Positions 4,736 to 7,154 of a DNA stretch of 7,154 bases are shown piece by piece. The notes under the pieces were generated by a model. The model worked only from the letters and a program-made list of their open reading frames with translations. It did not search any database and had not been told where the DNA came from. The stretch comes from Campylobacter sp. UBA1713. GTDB taxonomy: Bacteria > Campylobacterota > Campylobacteria > Campylobacterales > Campylobacteraceae. Each line of letters starts with the position of its first letter. Within the stretch, counting starts at the first letter, position 1. A program made the translations under genes and the position numbers. The DNA lies in NCBI GenBank assembly GCA_002317305.1, contig DCIZ01000027.1, positions 1-7,154 of the forward strand, read 5' to 3'.

Positions 4736-6553
4736 ATGAGCGACATTATTGCTTATAAAGTTGGCGATGCGGTAGTAGACACGCAAAGCTATGACGGCGT
4801 TGGCGGCGAGCCCATTTTTTATGACAACAGCACAGACGCGCTAGAAGTCATCAGACACTCCAGTGCACACCTCATGGCTGCTGCCATTCAAGCACTCTAC
4901 CCAGATGCGAAGTTTTTTGTAGGACCCGCCATTGAAGACGGCTTTTACTATGACATCCGCGTGAGCAAAGCTAGCGGCGAAAAACTCGGCGAGGACGACC
5001 TGGCACAGATAGAAAAAAAGATGAAAGAGCTTGTCGAACAAAAAGACGAGATAAAAAAAATAGCCTCTACAAAGTCCGAAGTCGCCACTCGCTACGCACA
5101 TGACGACTTAAAACAAGAGGTCTTAAAACGCATTCCAGACGGCGTGGTTTCACTCTACCAACAAGGCGGCTTTGAGGACATCTGCCGCGGTCCGCATGTG
5201 CCAAATGTCAAATTTTGTCGCTACTTTAAGCTCACTAGAATCGCCGGTGCTTACCTCGGTGGAGACGAAGAGCGTGAGATGCTAACTAGAATTTACGGCA
5301 CAGCCTTTGCTACAAAAGAGGCGTTAAACGAGCATTTGCGAATTTTAGAAGAAGCCAAAAAACGCGACCACAGAAAGCTAGGCGCTGAGATGGGATTCTT
5401 CCGTTTTGACGATGACGTGGGCGCTGGACTTCCCATTTGGCTACCGCAAGGCGCTCGCATGCGAAGCAGACTAGAACAAAAACTTTTCCGTGTGCATCGT
5501 TTGCGCGGCTACGAGCCAGTGCGCGGACCTGAAATTTTAAAAAGCGACGCGTGGAAGATCAGCGGGCACTACGCTAACTACAAAGAAAATATGTATTTTA
5601 CACAGATAGAAGACCAAGAATACGGCATAAAGCCTATGAACTGTGTGGGGCACATAAAAGTCTATCAAAGCGATGTTAGAAGTTACCGCGACTTGCCACT
5701 AAAATTTTTTGAGTATGGTGTCGTTCATCGCCACGAAAAAAGCGGCGTTATGCACGGGCTTTTCCGCGTGCGCGAATTTACCCAAGACGACGCACATCTC
5801 TTTTGCATGCCGAGCCAAATAAAAGAAAATGTCTATGAAATTTTAGACTTTGTGGACATGCTAATGCGTGAGTTTAAATTTGACTACGAGATGATGATCT
5901 CTACCAAACCAGCAAAAGCAGTCGGCGATGACGAAGTGTGGGAGACGGCGACAAACGCGCTAAAAAACGCACTTGATGAGAAAAATTTGCCTTACACCAT
6001 CGACGAAGGTGGCGGTGCGTTTTATGGACCAAAGATAGACATAAAGATCACAGACGCGCTAAAACGCAAGTGGCAGTGCGGAACGATTCAGGTAGATTTT
6101 AACCTACCGCAGCGTTTCGACCTCACTTATGTAGACGAAAACAACACAAAACAGCGTCCAGTCATGCTTCACCGCGCCATCATGGGCAGTTTTGAGCGCT
6201 TTATAGGCATTTTGCTCGAGCACACAGCAGGCGAGTTGCCGTTTTGGCTCGCCCCTACACAAGTCGCCATCGTCCCTGTGGGCGAATCGCACATTGGCTA
6301 CGCAAAAGAGATTCACAGCGAGCTTTTAAATTTGGGCGTGGAGAGTGAAATTTACGGCAAGAGCGAGACACTAAACAAACGCATTCGCACCGCCGAAAAA
6401 GCACACGTGCCACTCATCATCGTTTTAGGCGACAAAGAGGTCAGCAGCAGAAGTGTAGCGCTGAGAGACAGACAAACGCGCGAGCAAAGCGAAAGCAGCT
6501 TGGGCGAATTTTACACATTTGTTCAAAATAAACTAAAAGAGGTAAGTTTTTGA
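4736..6553 (+). CDS. thrS: threonyl-tRNA synthetase
   Basis: A 605-residue class II synthetase that charges tRNA-Thr and removes mischarged serine. The editing domain has H41 and H45 (RHSSAH) and D148, C150 and H154 (DICRGPH). The catalytic core has the zinc ligands C303 (MNCVGH), H354 (QDDAH) and H479 (MLHRAI), motif 2 around 329-345 (VVHRHEKSG) and motif 3 ([13 protein letters not shown], 479-491). The anticodon-binding domain covers about 503-605. The N-terminus is some 30 residues shorter than in E. coli ThrRS: the first half of the TGS domain is missing. AAAGGA lies five bases before the ATG, and an in-frame stop at 4709 rules out a longer start. It is the first gene of an operon with infC. 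Confidence 0.98.
   Translation: MSDIIAYKVGDAVVDTQSYDGVGGEPIFYDNSTDALEVIRHSSAHLMAAAIQALYPDAKFFVGPAIEDGFYYDIRVSKASGEKLGEDDLAQIEKKMKELVEQKDEIKKIASTKSEVATRYAHDDLKQEVLKRIPDGVVSLYQQGGFEDICRGPHVPNVKFCRYFKLTRIAGAYLGGDEEREMLTRIYGTAFATKEALNEHLRILEEAKKRDHRKLGAEMGFFRFDDDVGAGLPIWLPQGARMRSRLEQKLFRVHRLRGYEPVRGPEILKSDAWKISGHYANYKENMYFTQIEDQEYGIKPMNCVGHIKVYQSDVRSYRDLPLKFFEYGVVHRHEKSGVMHGLFRVREFTQDDAHLFCMPSQIKENVYEILDFVDMLMREFKFDYEMMISTKPAKAVGDDEVWETATNALKNALDEKNLPYTIDEGGGAFYGPKIDIKITDALKRKWQCGTIQVDFNLPQRFDLTYVDENNTKQRPVMLHRAIMGSFERFIGILLEHTAGELPFWLAPTQVAIVPVGESHIGYAKEIHSELLNLGVESEIYGKSETLNKRIRTAEKAHVPLIIVLGDKEVSSRSVALRDRQTREQSESSLGEFYTFVQNKLKEVSF
6537..6542 (+). promoter_or_regulatory. ribosome binding site of infC inside thrS
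   Basis: AAGAGG lies within the last codons of thrS, seven bases before the TTG at 6550. This good spacing supports TTG as the true infC start. Confidence 0.65.
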
Positions 6554-7065
6554 GTAGAGAGAAAAATGTTTTTTTAAACGAAGAAATTCGTTCGGCAGAA
6601 GTAAGATGCATCGGTGATGATGGCACGGTTTATGGCGTCATAAGTCGCGAAGAGGCACTAGGGCACGCACGGCGTTTGGGCGTAGACCTTGTGCTCGTCT
6701 CTGCCGATGCAAAACCGCCTGTGTGCAAGCTCATGGACTATTCGAAGTTCAAATATCAACAAGAGAAAAAGCTAAAAGAGGCGAAAAAGAAGCAAAAGGC
6801 GGTCGAGGTAAAAGAGATAAAATTTTCGTGCAAAATAGCACAAAATGACATTGACTACAAGGTCAAACACGCGCGGGAATTTTTGAGCGAAGGCAAACAT
6901 GTCAAATTTCGTGTCTTTTTGCGAGGACGCGAGCTAAATTCGCCAGAAGTGGGCGTAAAAACGCTAGTAAAAGTGTGGGATCTCGTCAAAGATGTAGGCG
7001 AGCGACAAAACGACCCCGCACTTGAAGGACGCTACATAAACATGCTAGTTGTGCCGAAAAAATAA
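6550..7065 (+). CDS. infC: translation initiation factor IF3
   Basis: A 171-residue IF3, which binds the 30S subunit, keeps it apart from 50S and checks the start codon and initiator tRNA. The N-terminal domain (about 8-73) contains the signature [17 protein letters not shown] at 54-70. A lysine-rich linker (73-84) leads to the C-terminal ribosome-binding domain with [11 protein letters not shown] at 118-128 and a final NMLVVPKK. The start is TTG at 6550, overlapping the thrS stop by four bases (TTGA); no ATG fits, since the conserved FLNEEIR begins only eight codons later. Translation is probably coupled to thrS. IF3 disfavours non-AUG starts, so a TTG start may allow self-control, as the AUU start does in E. 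coli; this is inference. rpmI does not follow immediately. Confidence 0.95.
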   Translation: MSREKNVFLNEEIRSAEVRCIGDDGTVYGVISREEALGHARRLGVDLVLVSADAKPPVCKLMDYSKFKYQQEKKLKEAKKKQKAVEVKEIKFSCKIAQNDIDYKVKHAREFLSEGKHVKFRVFLRGRELNSPEVGVKTLVKVWDLVKDVGERQNDPALEGRYINMLVVPKK

Positions 7066-7073
7066 GCAACCGT

Positions 7074-7101
7074 GCGGAAAACAGATGGCGGAATGCAGAA
7101 A
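7074..7101 (-). repeat. degenerate 7-base tandem repeat, tract C (four units)
   Basis: Four units in register directly after infC, for example GCGGAAA at 7074 and GCGGAAT at 7088 on the plus strand, that is TTTCCGC and ATTCCGC on the minus strand. The unit is the one seen in tracts A and B. Confidence 0.65.
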
Positions 7102-7125
7102 TTTGCAAATTCGAAAAAGCCCGAA

Positions 7126-7154
7126 CCAACGCCGTCATTCGCAAGGGAGCCGCA
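7126..7154 (+). repeat. left part of a repeat related to the nth terminator hairpin
   Basis: CCAACGCCGTCATTC at 7126-7140 matches 4051-4065 except for one missing A. The window ends before the second arm. If the relation holds, a complementary arm should follow shortly and the structure may terminate thrS-infC. Confidence 0.5.

Noticed and set aside
7100..7111. Perfect palindrome AATTTGCAAATT after infC
   Set aside because: It is AT-rich, short, and made of the common AAATTT-type words, so a chance origin is likely; it lacks a GC stem and T-run for a terminator.

Overview
The window looks like chromosomal DNA of a campylobacterote (epsilonproteobacterium), most likely Campylobacter. The evidence is a three-domain NifU paired with NifS as the housekeeping Fe-S system, a ThrRS with a shortened N-terminus and campylobacter-like sequence, extended TATAAT promoters without a clear -35 box, and heavy use of AAATTT words. 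Base composition seems higher in G+C than C. jejuni, which would fit the C. showae/rectus/curvus/gracilis group. I infer this from sequence feel and have not measured it.

Left part (56-3298, minus strand): a compact operon, nifS then nifU then mrp, with gaps of 18 and 27 bases. NifS takes sulfur from cysteine, NifU is the scaffold on which Fe-S clusters form, and Mrp is a P-loop NTPase that carries clusters to target proteins. Back to back with it, nth (3404-4027, plus strand) encodes endonuclease III, itself a [4Fe-4S] protein. The two promoters overlap in a gap of about 105 bases.

Middle part (4028-4735): a gene-free stretch of about 700 bases packed with repeats. It holds a bidirectional terminator-like hairpin after nth. 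It then holds two copies, in opposite orientation, of a roughly 120-base element that folds into three successive hairpins, and a third partial copy. Degenerate 7-base tandem repeats flank these and recur beside mrp and infC. This is the least ordinary part of the window.

Right part (4736-7065, plus strand): thrS (threonyl-tRNA synthetase) and infC (translation initiation factor IF3) overlap by four bases, with a TTG start for infC. After infC the 7-base repeats return, followed by the start of a sequence related to the hairpin behind nth, cut off by the window edge.

No tRNA, rRNA, CRISPR array, transposase or phage gene was seen. All six protein genes look intact.
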